Assembly: GCF_018130765.1 (NCBI RefSeq)
Contig: NZ_JAFCJZ010000027.1
Coordinates: forward strand, 1 to 64,000
Direction of reading: 5' to 3'
DNA: 64,000 nt
Origin: Bradyrhizobium iriomotense
Lineage (GTDB): Bacteria; Pseudomonadota; Alphaproteobacteria; Rhizobiales; Xanthobacteraceae
In this document: piece after piece, positions 34,943 through 43,075 of the stretch
How positions within the stretch are numbered: the stretch's first letter is position 1
Layout of the letters: each line of letters opens with the position of its first letter
The notes under the pieces: generated by a model
The model's database searches: none
Seen by the model: the letters and a program-made list of their open reading frames with translations, nothing else
Told to the model about the DNA's origin: nothing
Translations under genes and position numbers: made by a program

Positions 34943-35565
34943 GCGAGGATAAGTTCCTGGCGCGCTGGTCCCGGCTCAAGCAGGAGGCAAAGACGAACGC
35001 CCCGCAGCCGGATCCGGCAATGCGCGACGACCTGCAGCCGGCACCGCCGCCCGCCACGAAGGACGACGAAGTGGCGTTCGACCTCTCGAGCCTGCCTTCG
35101 ATCGACTCGATTACGTCAGCGACCGATATCCAGGCGTTCCTGCGAAAAGGGATACCGCAGGAGCTGACACGTGCGGCGCTTCGTCGCGCCTGGAGCGCCG
35201 ATCCCGCCATACGCGACTTCGTAGGACTTGCCGAAAACGCATGGGACTTCAACGATCCCTCCGCAATGCCGGGTTTTGGGCCGCTGGATTGTTCGGAAGC
35301 AGAATTGGCTGCGTTCGTGGACAGGATCATCGGTGGCATCAGCAAGTCAGCCGAGACGCTGTCCGAGACCCCGGTTGAAGTCGCGGATTCTTCGCGGGAA
35401 TTGCGCCAGGTCGAGGGACTAGGTGACGAGATCGTCGCCGAAGAAGAAGTGCGACCCGAGCTAGCACCTGCTCCTGCTGCAACGCAACGAACGGTCGCCG
35501 AAAGCTCTGGAAGCGAACAGCTGTCGATTCCTCGGCGCACGCATGGCGGCGCGCTGCCCCGCTAG
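34939..35565 (+). CDS. DUF3306 protein
   Basis: A 208-aa protein with the DUF3306 signature: FLARWSRLKQEAK at the N-terminus, then LSSLPSIDSITSATDIQAFL, and LRRAWSADPAIRDFVGLAEN, with NDPSAMPGFGPL near residue 112. The C-terminal 80 residues are acidic and low in complexity. It is the last gene of the overlapping accessory run; a structured segment follows immediately. Confidence 0.85.
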   Translation: MSEDKFLARWSRLKQEAKTNAPQPDPAMRDDLQPAPPPATKDDEVAFDLSSLPSIDSITSATDIQAFLRKGIPQELTRAALRRAWSADPAIRDFVGLAENAWDFNDPSAMPGFGPLDCSEAELAAFVDRIIGGISKSAETLSETPVEVADSSRELRQVEGLGDEIVAEEEVRPELAPAPAATQRTVAESSGSEQLSIPRRTHGGALPR

Positions 35566-35626
35566 GGCCCCCGACGAAAGACCATAGCCTCAGACTATGG
35601 GGAGGTGATTGACCCTCTGTCGGGCC
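35566..35626 (+). ncRNA. Candidate structured RNA (three-way junction) upstream of the TorD gene
   Basis: Starting right after the DUF3306 stop, an outer stem (CCCGAC 35570-35575 with GTCGGG 35619-35624) encloses two hairpins. One is CCATAG-CCTCAGA-CTATGG (35582-35600). The other is GGAGGT-GATTG-ACCCTC (about 35601-35617), in which pairing includes a small bulge. It lies about 70 nt before the GTG start of the TorD-like gene, so it could be a riboswitch-like leader, an attenuator or an RNA processing site. I recognise no known class. It lacks a trailing U-run, so a simple terminator is unlikely. Confidence 0.4.
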
Positions 35627-35697
35627 AGGACTACGCTTCGTCTAGTGCTTTGTAGCAAAAGCAAAATCAGCACCTGGGACTTGGATGGGAGGTCCAC

Positions 35698-36477
35698 GTG
35701 CGTGATGACGGCCTTGAACGAGCCATTGACGCCGCTGGCGGCGTCGCAGGACTTGCGCGCAAAATCGGCATTAGCCAGCCCTCCGTTTCGAACTGGAACA
35801 AGGTGCCCGCACAGCGGGTGATTGCGGTCGAAGCGGCCACCGGCGTATCGCGCAATGACTTGCGGCCTGATCTGTACGGCGAGGCGCTTCTGTCCGAAGT
35901 TCCGATTGAACCCGTCGATGCGGCGCGCGCGCAGGAATATCTGTTGCTGGCGACGCTCTTGTCGGCAGCACCGTCAGGAAGGCTGCTCGATCAACTGGCC
36001 GCATTGACTGGTGATGCGACGCCGCTCGGGCGCGCGCATGCCGAGCTGGCCGCAGCCGCCGCCAATGCAGTCCCAGCGAAGGTCGAGCGCGAATATTTCG
36101 ATCTGTTCACAGGTCTCGGCCGCGGCGAGCTCCTGCCCTATGCCTCCTACTACCTGACGGGATTTCTCAACGAGCGGCCGCTGTCGCGCCTGCGCGCCGA
36201 TCTCGCCGTGTCAGGGATCGAGCGCGCCGCGAACAATCCGGAGCCGGAAGATCACGCCGCCATCCTGTGCGAGATCATGGCGGGCTTCGCGGGAGGCCGC
36301 TTCCCGGCGTCGTTCGAGGCGCAGCGCGCATTCTTTGACAAACACCTCGGGCCCTGGATAGGCCGGCTGTTCGCCGACATCGAGCGCGCGGAGAGCGCCA
36401 ACTTCTATCGTGCAGTCGGCGCGCTCGGTCGCGCCTTTATCGACATCGAGACGGAAGCATTCACGTTCGCCAACTGA
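35698..36477 (+). CDS. TorD-family maturation chaperone with N-terminal YdaS/Cro-like HTH
   Basis: A 259-aa protein starting at GTG 35698, 5 nt after GGAGG. Residues about 5-57 look like a YdaS/Cro-type helix-turn-helix (LERAIDAAGGVAGLARKIGI, SQPSVSNWNKVPAQRVIAVE, then ATGVSRNDLRPDLYG). Residues about 75-250 are a TorD/DmsD-type chaperone: AQEYLLLATLLSAAP, YFDLFTGLGRGELLPYASYY, and EDHAAILCEIMAGF. TorD-family chaperones bind the Tat leader of molybdoenzymes and help cofactor insertion, here presumably for FdhA. The HTH suggests the chaperone may also bind DNA. It lies 30 nt before the Tat-target peptide gene. Confidence 0.85.
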   Translation: MRDDGLERAIDAAGGVAGLARKIGISQPSVSNWNKVPAQRVIAVEAATGVSRNDLRPDLYGEALLSEVPIEPVDAARAQEYLLLATLLSAAPSGRLLDQLAALTGDATPLGRAHAELAAAAANAVPAKVEREYFDLFTGLGRGELLPYASYYLTGFLNERPLSRLRADLAVSGIERAANNPEPEDHAAILCEIMAGFAGGRFPASFEAQRAFFDKHLGPWIGRLFADIERAESANFYRAVGALGRAFIDIETEAFTFAN

Positions 36478-36506
36478 CCTGCACCGGCAGGTCCAGGAGA
36501 GATGCG

Positions 36507-36725
36507 ATGAGTGAAGACAGGAAAACCACAGTCGGGCGGCGCGATTTCCTGCGCAAGGTCGGCGTCGGCGCGGCGGGCGCCGGCGCGACGCTCGCGACAC
36601 CGCTGGTCGGATCCGCTCAGGCGGATAGCGAAACCAGCGATGAAAAGCGCAAGGCGCGCTACAAGGAAACCGATCACGTCAAGACCTTCTATCGCGTCAA
36701 TCGTTATCCGGCCAAGGGAGGTTGA
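36507..36725 (+). CDS. Formate dehydrogenase region Tat-target peptide (FdhX-like)
   Basis: A 72-aa protein with a twin-arginine signal (VGRRDFLRKVGVGAAGAGAT, cleavage near AQA) and a short mature part with DHVKTFYRVNRYPAKGG. This is the 'formate dehydrogenase region Tat target' family, always just upstream of fdhA; it may help assembly or membrane attachment. SD AGGAGAG precedes ATG 36507. Confidence 0.9.
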   Translation: MSEDRKTTVGRRDFLRKVGVGAAGAGATLATPLVGSAQADSETSDEKRKARYKETDHVKTFYRVNRYPAKGG

Positions 36726-36727
36726 CC

Positions 36728-39670
36728 GTGCTGATCAAGCGAACAAACCCGCGTTCCCTGCGCCATGGTTCCGTTGCCGAATCCCTTGCGGGGCAAGCCG
36801 GCGGTCTCGACCGCCGCAGCTTCTTGCGCAAATCCGGTCTTGCCGGTGGCGCGCTCGCCGCGCTCGGCACGCTGCCGGTTGGCGGCGTACGCAAGGCGGA
36901 AGCGGCGGTGGCCGGTCCGCTCACCGCAGGCGCGACCGTCCGCAAGAGCATCTGCACGCATTGCTCGGTTGGGTGCACGGTCACGGCCGAGGTCCTGAAC
37001 GGGGTATGGATCGGTCAGGAGCCGAGCTGGGATTCGCCGATCAATCGCGGTTCGCATTGCGCGAAGGGCGCCTCCGTGCGTGAGCTCGTGCATAGCGAGC
37101 GGCGGTTGCGCTATCCGATGAAACTGGTGGGTGGCCAGTGGACCCGCGTCTCCTGGGATACCGCGATCAACGAGATTGGAGACAAGCTTCAGGCTGTGCG
37201 CGAGAAGTCGGGCCCTGACTCCGTTTATTGGCTCGGCTCGGCCAAGATGACCAATGAAGGCGCGTACCTGTTCCGCAAGCTCGGTGCATTCTGGGGAACC
37301 AACAACACCGATCACCAGGCCCGCATCTGCCATTCGACCACCGTCACCGGCGTCGCCAACACCTGGGGCTACGGCGCGATGACCAACAGCTACAATGACA
37401 TCCGCAATGCGAAGACGCAGATGATCCTGGGCGGCAATCCGGCAGAGGCACATCCGGTCTCGCTGCAGCACCTGCTCGAGGGGAAGGAGCTGAAAAAGGC
37501 CAACTTCATCGTCATCGACCCGCGCCTGACGCGCACCGCCGCGCACGCGACCGAATATGTGCGGATGCGGCCGGGCACCGACATCCCCATACTCTACGGC
37601 ATGATGTGGCACATCCTCCAGAACGGCTGGGAGGACAAGGAGTTCATCCGGCAGCGGGTCTACGGTTTTGACGACCTCAAGAAGGAGGTTGAGAAGTGGA
37701 ATCCGGAAGAAGTCGAGCGTGTCACCGGCATTCCCGGCGAGCAGCTCAAGCGCGTCGCCAAGATGTTTGCCACCGAGAAGCCGGCGACGCTGATCTGGGC
37801 GATGGGGCAGACCCAGAAGACCGTCGGCACCGCCAACGTGCGCGCCAGCTGCATCCTGCTGCTGATGACCGGCAATGTCGGCGGAGAGGGCAAGGGAGCC
37901 AACATCTTCCGTGGCCACGACAACGTGCAGGGCGCGACCGACGTCGGGCTCGATATCGTCACGCTGCCGTTCTACTACGGCCTCGCCGAAGGCGCCTGGA
38001 AGCATTGGTCGCGGGTTTGGGAAGTCGACTATGACTTCCTGAAGTCGCGCTTCGACTCCAAGCAGATCATGGAAACGCCGGGCATCCCGCTGACCCGCTG
38101 GTTCGAAGCGGCGACGCTGCCGAAGGACCAGGTCGCGCAGAAGGACAATGTCAGGGCGGTGTTCGTGCAGGGACACGCCTCCAACAGCATCACCCGTATC
38201 CCTGAATCCCTCAATGGCCTGAAGGCGCTGGAACTGCTCGTCATTGCCGACCCGCATCCGACGACCTGGGCCTCGCTGGCAGTCGAAGCGGGGCGCAAGG
38301 ATGGCGTCTACATTCTGCCGGTCGCCACGCAATTCGAGTGCAAGGGCTCGCGCGTCGCCTCCAACCGCTCGCTGCAATGGGGCGAGCAGATCGTGAAGCC
38401 GGTCTTCGAGTCGAAGGATGATCTCGAAATCATCTATCTGATGGCGAAGAAGCTCGGCGTCGCCGACCAGATGTTCAAGAAGATCAAGGTCGAGAACAAT
38501 CTTCCTGAAGCGGAGGATGTCCTGCGCGAGATGAACCGCGGCAGCTGGTCGACCGGCTATTGCGGGCAATCGCCTGAGCGCCTCAAGGCGCACATGAAGA
38601 ACCAGGCCAAGTTCGACATGCTGACGATGCGCGCGCCGAAGGACGACCCCGAGGTCGGCGGCGACTATTACGGCCTGCCCTGGCCGTGCTGGGGATCACC
38701 GGAGGTCAAGCATCCCGGCACGCCGCTGCTCTACAATACCAATCTGCACGTGATGGACGGCGGCGGCACGTTCCGCCCGCGGTTCGGCATCGAGCGCGAG
38801 GAGAAGCTGCCGGACGGCACGACGCGCAAGGTGAGCCTGCTCGCGGATGGCTCGTACTCGCTGGGGTCGGGTATCCAGGACGGCTATCCGGAATTTACGC
38901 TCGCGAGCTTGAAGAAGCTCGGCTGGGACACCGAACTCACCGAAGCGGAAATGGCCGTGATCAACAAGGTCAACCCGGCCACTCCGGACGCGGTGTCGTG
39001 GGCGCTCGACCTGTCGGGCGGCATCCAGCGCGTCGCGCTGGCGCATGGCTGCGTTCCCTATGGTAACGGCAAGGCCCGTATGCATGCCTTCGGCTTGCCC
39101 GATCCCATCCCGGTTCACCGCGAGCCGATCTACACGCCGCGCGTCGATCTCGTCGCCAAATACCCGACGCTGCCCGACGCCAAGCAGTTCCGGATGCCCA
39201 ATATCGGCTTCTCCGTGCAGAAGGCTGCGGTGGAGAAGGGAATTGCAAAACAGTTCCCGCTCATCCTGTCGTCCGGCCGCCTGGTCGAATATGAGGGTGG
39301 CGGCGAGGAGACCCGGACCAACCCGTGGCTCGCCGAATTGCAGCAGGACATGTTCATCGAGATCAACCCTGCCGACGCCGCCGAGCGCGGCGTCAAGGAC
39401 GGCGGCTGGGTCTGGGTTACGGGAGCCGAGAACAATTCCCGGGCAAGGATGAAGGCGCTCGTCACCGAGCGGGTCGGCAAGGGCGTTGCCTGGATGCCGT
39501 TCCACTTCGGTGGCTGGCTTGGAGGCAAGGACCTTCGCGGCAACTACCCGAAGGGCACCGACCCGATCGTGCTCGGCGAAAGCGCGAACACGATCACCAC
39601 CTACGGCTACGATCCCGCGACGAACATGCAGGAAGCCAAGGTCACTCTCTGCCAGATCGCGGCGGCATAA
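36728..39670 (+). CDS. fdhA: Formate dehydrogenase alpha subunit, molybdopterin/Fe-S, Tat-exported
   Basis: A 980-aa catalytic subunit that oxidises formate to CO2 on the periplasmic side. Tat leader LDRRSFLRKSGLAGGALAAL (about 28-48) is followed by the [4Fe-4S] motif CTHCSVGC...HCAKGA. The Mo/W ligand is Cys, not selenocysteine (ARICHSTTVTG). Then come the NTQMILGGNPAEAHP-like and FIVIDPRLTRTA molybdopterin segments and the C-terminal IEINPADAAERGVKDG. GTG 36728 has GGGAGG 6 nt upstream and is preferred. TTG 36722, overlapping the previous stop, is also in frame. It forms an operon with fdhB and fdhC. Confidence 0.95.
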   Translation: MLIKRTNPRSLRHGSVAESLAGQAGGLDRRSFLRKSGLAGGALAALGTLPVGGVRKAEAAVAGPLTAGATVRKSICTHCSVGCTVTAEVLNGVWIGQEPSWDSPINRGSHCAKGASVRELVHSERRLRYPMKLVGGQWTRVSWDTAINEIGDKLQAVREKSGPDSVYWLGSAKMTNEGAYLFRKLGAFWGTNNTDHQARICHSTTVTGVANTWGYGAMTNSYNDIRNAKTQMILGGNPAEAHPVSLQHLLEGKELKKANFIVIDPRLTRTAAHATEYVRMRPGTDIPILYGMMWHILQNGWEDKEFIRQRVYGFDDLKKEVEKWNPEEVERVTGIPGEQLKRVAKMFATEKPATLIWAMGQTQKTVGTANVRASCILLLMTGNVGGEGKGANIFRGHDNVQGATDVGLDIVTLPFYYGLAEGAWKHWSRVWEVDYDFLKSRFDSKQIMETPGIPLTRWFEAATLPKDQVAQKDNVRAVFVQGHASNSITRIPESLNGLKALELLVIADPHPTTWASLAVEAGRKDGVYILPVATQFECKGSRVASNRSLQWGEQIVKPVFESKDDLEIIYLMAKKLGVADQMFKKIKVENNLPEAEDVLREMNRGSWSTGYCGQSPERLKAHMKNQAKFDMLTMRAPKDDPEVGGDYYGLPWPCWGSPEVKHPGTPLLYNTNLHVMDGGGTFRPRFGIEREEKLPDGTTRKVSLLADGSYSLGSGIQDGYPEFTLASLKKLGWDTELTEAEMAVINKVNPATPDAVSWALDLSGGIQRVALAHGCVPYGNGKARMHAFGLPDPIPVHREPIYTPRVDLVAKYPTLPDAKQFRMPNIGFSVQKAAVEKGIAKQFPLILSSGRLVEYEGGGEETRTNPWLAELQQDMFIEINPADAAERGVKDGGWVWVTGAENNSRARMKALVTERVGKGVAWMPFHFGGWLGGKDLRGNYPKGTDPIVLGESANTITTYGYDPATNMQEAKVTLCQIAAA

Positions 39671-39682
39671 GGAGCAACGACG

Positions 39683-40279
39683 ATGGCACGTATGAAGTTT
39701 CTCTGCGACGCCGACCGTTGCATCGAGTGCAACGCCTGCGTCACGGCCTGCAAGAACGAGCACGAAGTCCCCTGGGGCATCAACCGCCGCAGGGTCGTCA
39801 CCATCGCCGACGGCAAGCCGGGCGAACGATCGGTCTCGATGGCCTGCATGCACTGCACGGATGCGCCGTGCGCGGCAGTGTGTCCGGTGAACTGCTTCTA
39901 TACCACCGCCGATGGCGTGGTCCTGCACTCCAAGGATCTCTGCATCGGCTGCGGCTATTGCTTCTACGCTTGCCCGTTTGGCGCGCCGCAATATCCGAAG
40001 GTCGGCAATTTCGGCTCGCGCGGAAAAATGGACAAATGCACCTATTGCGCCGGCGGCCCCGAGGCCGACGGCAGCAAGGAGGAATACGAAAAATACGGTG
40101 CGAACCGCCTGGCCGAGGGCAAGCTGCCGCTGTGTGCCGAGATGTGCTCGACCAAGTCGCTGCTCGCCGGCGACGGCGAGATCATCGCCCAGATCTATAA
40201 GGAGCGCGTGTTGAAGCGCGGCTATGGCTCAGGCGCATGGGGCTGGAAGACCGCCTATCGCGAAACAATCGAGTCCTGA
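39683..40279 (+). CDS. fdhB: Formate dehydrogenase beta subunit, four [4Fe-4S]
   Basis: A 198-aa ferredoxin-type subunit that passes electrons from FdhA to the cytochrome b subunit. Four cysteine groups are visible: CDADRCIECNACVTAC, CMHCTDAPCAAVCPVNC, CIGCGYCFYACPFGAP, and CTYCAGG...CAEMC. It has no own leader and should be co-exported with FdhA. It lies 12 nt after fdhA with GGAG upstream. Confidence 0.93.
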   Translation: MARMKFLCDADRCIECNACVTACKNEHEVPWGINRRRVVTIADGKPGERSVSMACMHCTDAPCAAVCPVNCFYTTADGVVLHSKDLCIGCGYCFYACPFGAPQYPKVGNFGSRGKMDKCTYCAGGPEADGSKEEYEKYGANRLAEGKLPLCAEMCSTKSLLAGDGEIIAQIYKERVLKRGYGSGAWGWKTAYRETIES

Positions 40280-40318
40280 AGGCGCCGCGCGCCGGGGCAT
40301 AAATGCCGGGAGGAGCAG

Positions 40319-41332
40319 ATGTCCTCATTTGCAAGGTTCATTCGACCAGCCATCGGCGCGTGGGCGTTGCTTCTGTTGGTCATGGCAGCGCCAATGCCGT
40401 CGCCGGCCCAGCAGATCAATCCGACGGCGAGCTCGGTCAATGAGCAGAAGTTGCTACAGGAGATGGATCGGATCCAGGGACGCGTCAGCATCCCCGACCA
40501 GCGCTCCGGCGTGCTGATGCAACCTGCCGGCCGCGAATGGCGTGAATTCCGCAACGTCGCGCTGCGGTGGATCGGCGGCGTTGCTGTGCTCGGCATGCTG
40601 GTGGTGCTGGTGATCTTCTATCTGACACGCGGCATGGTCCGCCTCGAAAGCGGGCGATCCGGCCGCACCATCGTGCGGTTCAACACCTTCGAGCGTTTCG
40701 TGCACTGGATGACCGCGACCTGCTTCATCATCCTGGCGGTCTCGGGATTGAACATCACGTTCGGGCGCCCGCTGCTGCTTCCGCTGATCGGATTTGACGC
40801 CTTCTCGGAATGGTCGCAATGGGCGAAATTCGCCCACAACTACCTGAGCTTTCCCTTCACGATCGGCGTCGTGCTGATCTTTTTGATGTGGGTCGGCGGC
40901 AATATCCCGAGCAAGGTGGATCTGGAGTGGATCAAGCGCGGAGGCGGCCTGTTCGGTCACGATCATCCGCCGGCTCGCCGTTTCAACGCGGGTCAAAAGG
41001 GGATCTACTGGATCGTTGTGATCGGCGGTGGCCTCGTGGCGGCAACGGGCTACGTGCTGATGTTCCCGTTCTACCTGACGGGGATCGAGGGCATGCAGAT
41101 GGCCCAGATCGTTCACTCCATCGTGGCCGTGCTGTTCATCGCCGCGATGCTCGCTCACATCTACATCGGCACGATCGGGATGGAGGGGGCTTTCGAGGCG
41201 ATGGGATCAGGCGAGGTGGATGTCAACTGGGCGCGCGAGCACCATAGTCTGTGGCTCGACCAGGAAATGGCACGGAGCGGCCCGAACGATTCTCGGCCGC
41301 AGCCTCGCCATGCTGCGTCCGCAGCCGAATAG
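40319..41332 (+). CDS. fdhC: Formate dehydrogenase gamma subunit, cytochrome b556
   Basis: A 337-aa membrane protein with an N-terminal signal-like helix (WALLLLVMAAPMPSPA) followed by about five hydrophobic helices. Heme-ligand histidines appear in ERFVHWMTATCFIILAVSG, KFAHNYLSFPF, and IVHSIVAVLFIAAMLAHIYIG. It should transfer electrons from FdhB to quinone. The periplasmic N-terminal extension (QQINPTASSVNEQKLLQEMD) is typical of this FDH type. It is 39 nt after fdhB and ends the operon. Confidence 0.92.
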   Translation: MSSFARFIRPAIGAWALLLLVMAAPMPSPAQQINPTASSVNEQKLLQEMDRIQGRVSIPDQRSGVLMQPAGREWREFRNVALRWIGGVAVLGMLVVLVIFYLTRGMVRLESGRSGRTIVRFNTFERFVHWMTATCFIILAVSGLNITFGRPLLLPLIGFDAFSEWSQWAKFAHNYLSFPFTIGVVLIFLMWVGGNIPSKVDLEWIKRGGGLFGHDHPPARRFNAGQKGIYWIVVIGGGLVAATGYVLMFPFYLTGIEGMQMAQIVHSIVAVLFIAAMLAHIYIGTIGMEGAFEAMGSGEVDVNWAREHHSLWLDQEMARSGPNDSRPQPRHAASAAE

Positions 41333-41434
41333 AGCTGACGGAGTATTGCCTAAAGCACGAAGCGGTTCTCCGGAAAGATCATGCGTAAACAATAGCCTAA
41401 AGCGCGATGACGATTCATCCAAATCTCATCGCGT

Positions 41435-41557
41435 TTAGAGCCGCACGCCCGTCGTCGCAAAGGCTTCTGCGACGGGTTGCTGTAGGCTGTCGAGCACGGC
41501 AACTCCGGCCATCGTGATGACGATCGTCGCAACACAGGCAAGGATGAAAGCCTTCAT
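41435..41557 (-). CDS. 40-aa small membrane protein
   Basis: A 41-codon frame with a very strong ribosome site (GAGGAGGGATCGCG before ATG 41557). The product starts MKAFILACVATIVITMAGVA, a hydrophobic helix, and ends LQQPVAEAFATTGVRL. It resembles a widespread Bradyrhizobiaceae small membrane protein ending in TTGVRL that I recall from several genomes. Function unknown. Convergent with fdhC. Confidence 0.75.
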   Translation of the reverse strand: MKAFILACVATIVITMAGVAVLDSLQQPVAEAFATTGVRL

Positions 41558-41694
41558 CGCGATCCCTCCTCGCGAGCATTATACAGGAGCTCCGGCCGCG
41601 GACAAAGGCTGCGCTTGGGATCGCGTAAGGAGATGCAGACCGCCCGCCCGGGCCCGCGTTCGTTCATCCGTGGCTCCAATCAAGGCCGGGCGAT

Positions 41695-41982
41695 CTATCC
41701 TTGTCGCCGGATGAACCCGGTGATCGTGACCTTCTCCCAGATGCCGGCCGCTGCGAAGGGGTCCGCGCGGTTAAAGGCCTCGACTTCCGCACGCGTGGGG
41801 GCCTCGACCAGGAACAGGCTGCCGATCATGGTCCCGCCGTCGTCGGAGACGAGTGGTCCCGACATCACAATCTTGATGCCGAAACGCGAGGTGTCGCCGA
41901 GGAAGGCCTTGTGCGCGTCGTAGTTCGCAAGCCGGGTGGGAAGCGCGCCGGCGCGGTCGAGGGCATGTATGGCAAAGAGCAT
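41695..41982 (-). CDS. YciI family protein
   Basis: A 95-aa protein with the YciI pattern: MLFAIHALDRAGALPTRLAN, then HKAFLGDTSRFGIKIVMSGPL, and FLVEAPTRAEVEAFNRADPF. A conserved His-Asp pair (YDAH and the DP near the end) is typical. YciI-like proteins occur in aromatic catabolic clusters, where they act as muconolactone-isomerase-like or dehalogenase-like enzymes. It is the last gene of the minus-strand catabolic operon, 77 nt after the solute-binding gene. Confidence 0.85.
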   Translation of the reverse strand: MLFAIHALDRAGALPTRLANYDAHKAFLGDTSRFGIKIVMSGPLVSDDGGTMIGSLFLVEAPTRAEVEAFNRADPFAAAGIWEKVTITGFIRRQG

Positions 41983-42059
41983 GGTGTTCTCCGTTTTCTT
42001 GCTTCGGTTCTTGGGACGGCCGCGCGGGGCGGCCGTCCGGGCTTGTCGCGATGGGGCGT

Positions 42060-43034
42060 CTATTTGCCGCCGAGCTTGCCGGCGTCCTCGAAGGTCGGGC
42101 AGCTCCGCTGCTCCAGCGGGACGTCGAACGGCCCAAAATTGTCCTTGGTGATGACGGTCGGCTTCAGCACGATCTCGTTGATGACGGGTTGATTGCGCAG
42201 CGAGCGGACAGCCATCATGGTGCCGAGGCAGCCTTGCGCGAACCCGTTGTAGTCGCCGCTCGCGAGCAGCTTGCCGGACTTGATCGCGTCGATCGCCTCC
42301 TTGGTGCCGTTGATGCCGATCACCTGCGCCTTGCGGTTGGCGCCGTCGAGTGCCTCGATCGCGCCGACCGCCATGGCGTCGTTGGCAGCTAACACGCCGT
42401 CGATCTGCGAATTCGACTGCATCAGGTTCTCCATCACCTGAAGCGCCTGGAGCCGCTGATAGTTACCGGGTTGCGAGACCAGCAGCTTGGCGCCCGGCGT
42501 CTCCTTCAGCGCGTCGTTGAACCCGCGCACGCGATCGACATTGGTCAGCGAGCCCTTGACGCCCTCGATGATGACGATATTGCCCTTGCCGCCCAGCGTC
42601 TTGAGCAGGAACCGCGCGGTCTCGAGGCCGAGGCTGTAATCGTCGGCGCCGACAAAGGAGAGGAATTTTCCGCCGGCGGAGCGGTCGGTGATGTTGACGA
42701 CGGGGATCTTGGCATCGTTGATCTTCTCGACACCCGGCACCATCGCCTTGTAGTCGACCGGCGTGAAGACGATCGCGCTCGGCTTCTTCACCACGACGTC
42801 CTCGATCTGGCTGAGTTGCTCGGGGATCGAGTCCGGCTTGGTCGGGATGTACTGCAGCGTCTTAGCGTTCAGCGCCTTGGCCATGTTGTCGGCGCCGACC
42901 CGTACCGTCTGGAAGAACGGGTTGGTCTGGTTCTTGGTGAAGACGGCGATGGTTTCGCCGTCGGCGCGCGCCCCGGTCGTGAACGCGGCCGCCATCAGCA
43001 GCGGCAGCGCCAGATAGTCCAGTCTCAATTTCAT
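42060..43034 (-). CDS. Ribose-type ABC transporter substrate-binding protein
   Basis: A 324-aa periplasmic protein with signal peptide (MKLRLDYLALPLLMAAAFTTGARA). It belongs to the RbsB-like family: TIAVFTKNQTNPFFQTVRVGA, IVFTPVDYKAMVPGVEKIND, GKGNIVIIEG, VLAANDAMAVGAIEAL. A Cys near the C-terminus (SCPTFED) is unusual for RbsB. The ligand is unknown; linkage to ring-cleavage genes suggests a catabolic substrate rather than ribose. It sits 41 nt after the permease gene. Confidence 0.85.
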   Translation of the reverse strand: MKLRLDYLALPLLMAAAFTTGARADGETIAVFTKNQTNPFFQTVRVGADNMAKALNAKTLQYIPTKPDSIPEQLSQIEDVVVKKPSAIVFTPVDYKAMVPGVEKINDAKIPVVNITDRSAGGKFLSFVGADDYSLGLETARFLLKTLGGKGNIVIIEGVKGSLTNVDRVRGFNDALKETPGAKLLVSQPGNYQRLQALQVMENLMQSNSQIDGVLAANDAMAVGAIEALDGANRKAQVIGINGTKEAIDAIKSGKLLASGDYNGFAQGCLGTMMAVRSLRNQPVINEIVLKPTVITKDNFGPFDVPLEQRSCPTFEDAGKLGGK

Positions 43035-43075
43035 ATTGCCTCCATCCCTGATCTTGCTTGTTGGATTTCTAAAAC

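Noticed and set aside
35566-35626. Known ribozyme or riboswitch assignment for the three-stem element (hammerhead, Moco, fluoride)
   Set aside because: The conserved hammerhead core is absent and I could not match the Moco or fluoride consensus, so it is left as an unclassified candidate.
36704-38593. 629-codon minus-strand frame opposite fdhA
   Set aside because: The plus-strand product is a clear formate dehydrogenase; the antisense frame is a high-GC artefact.
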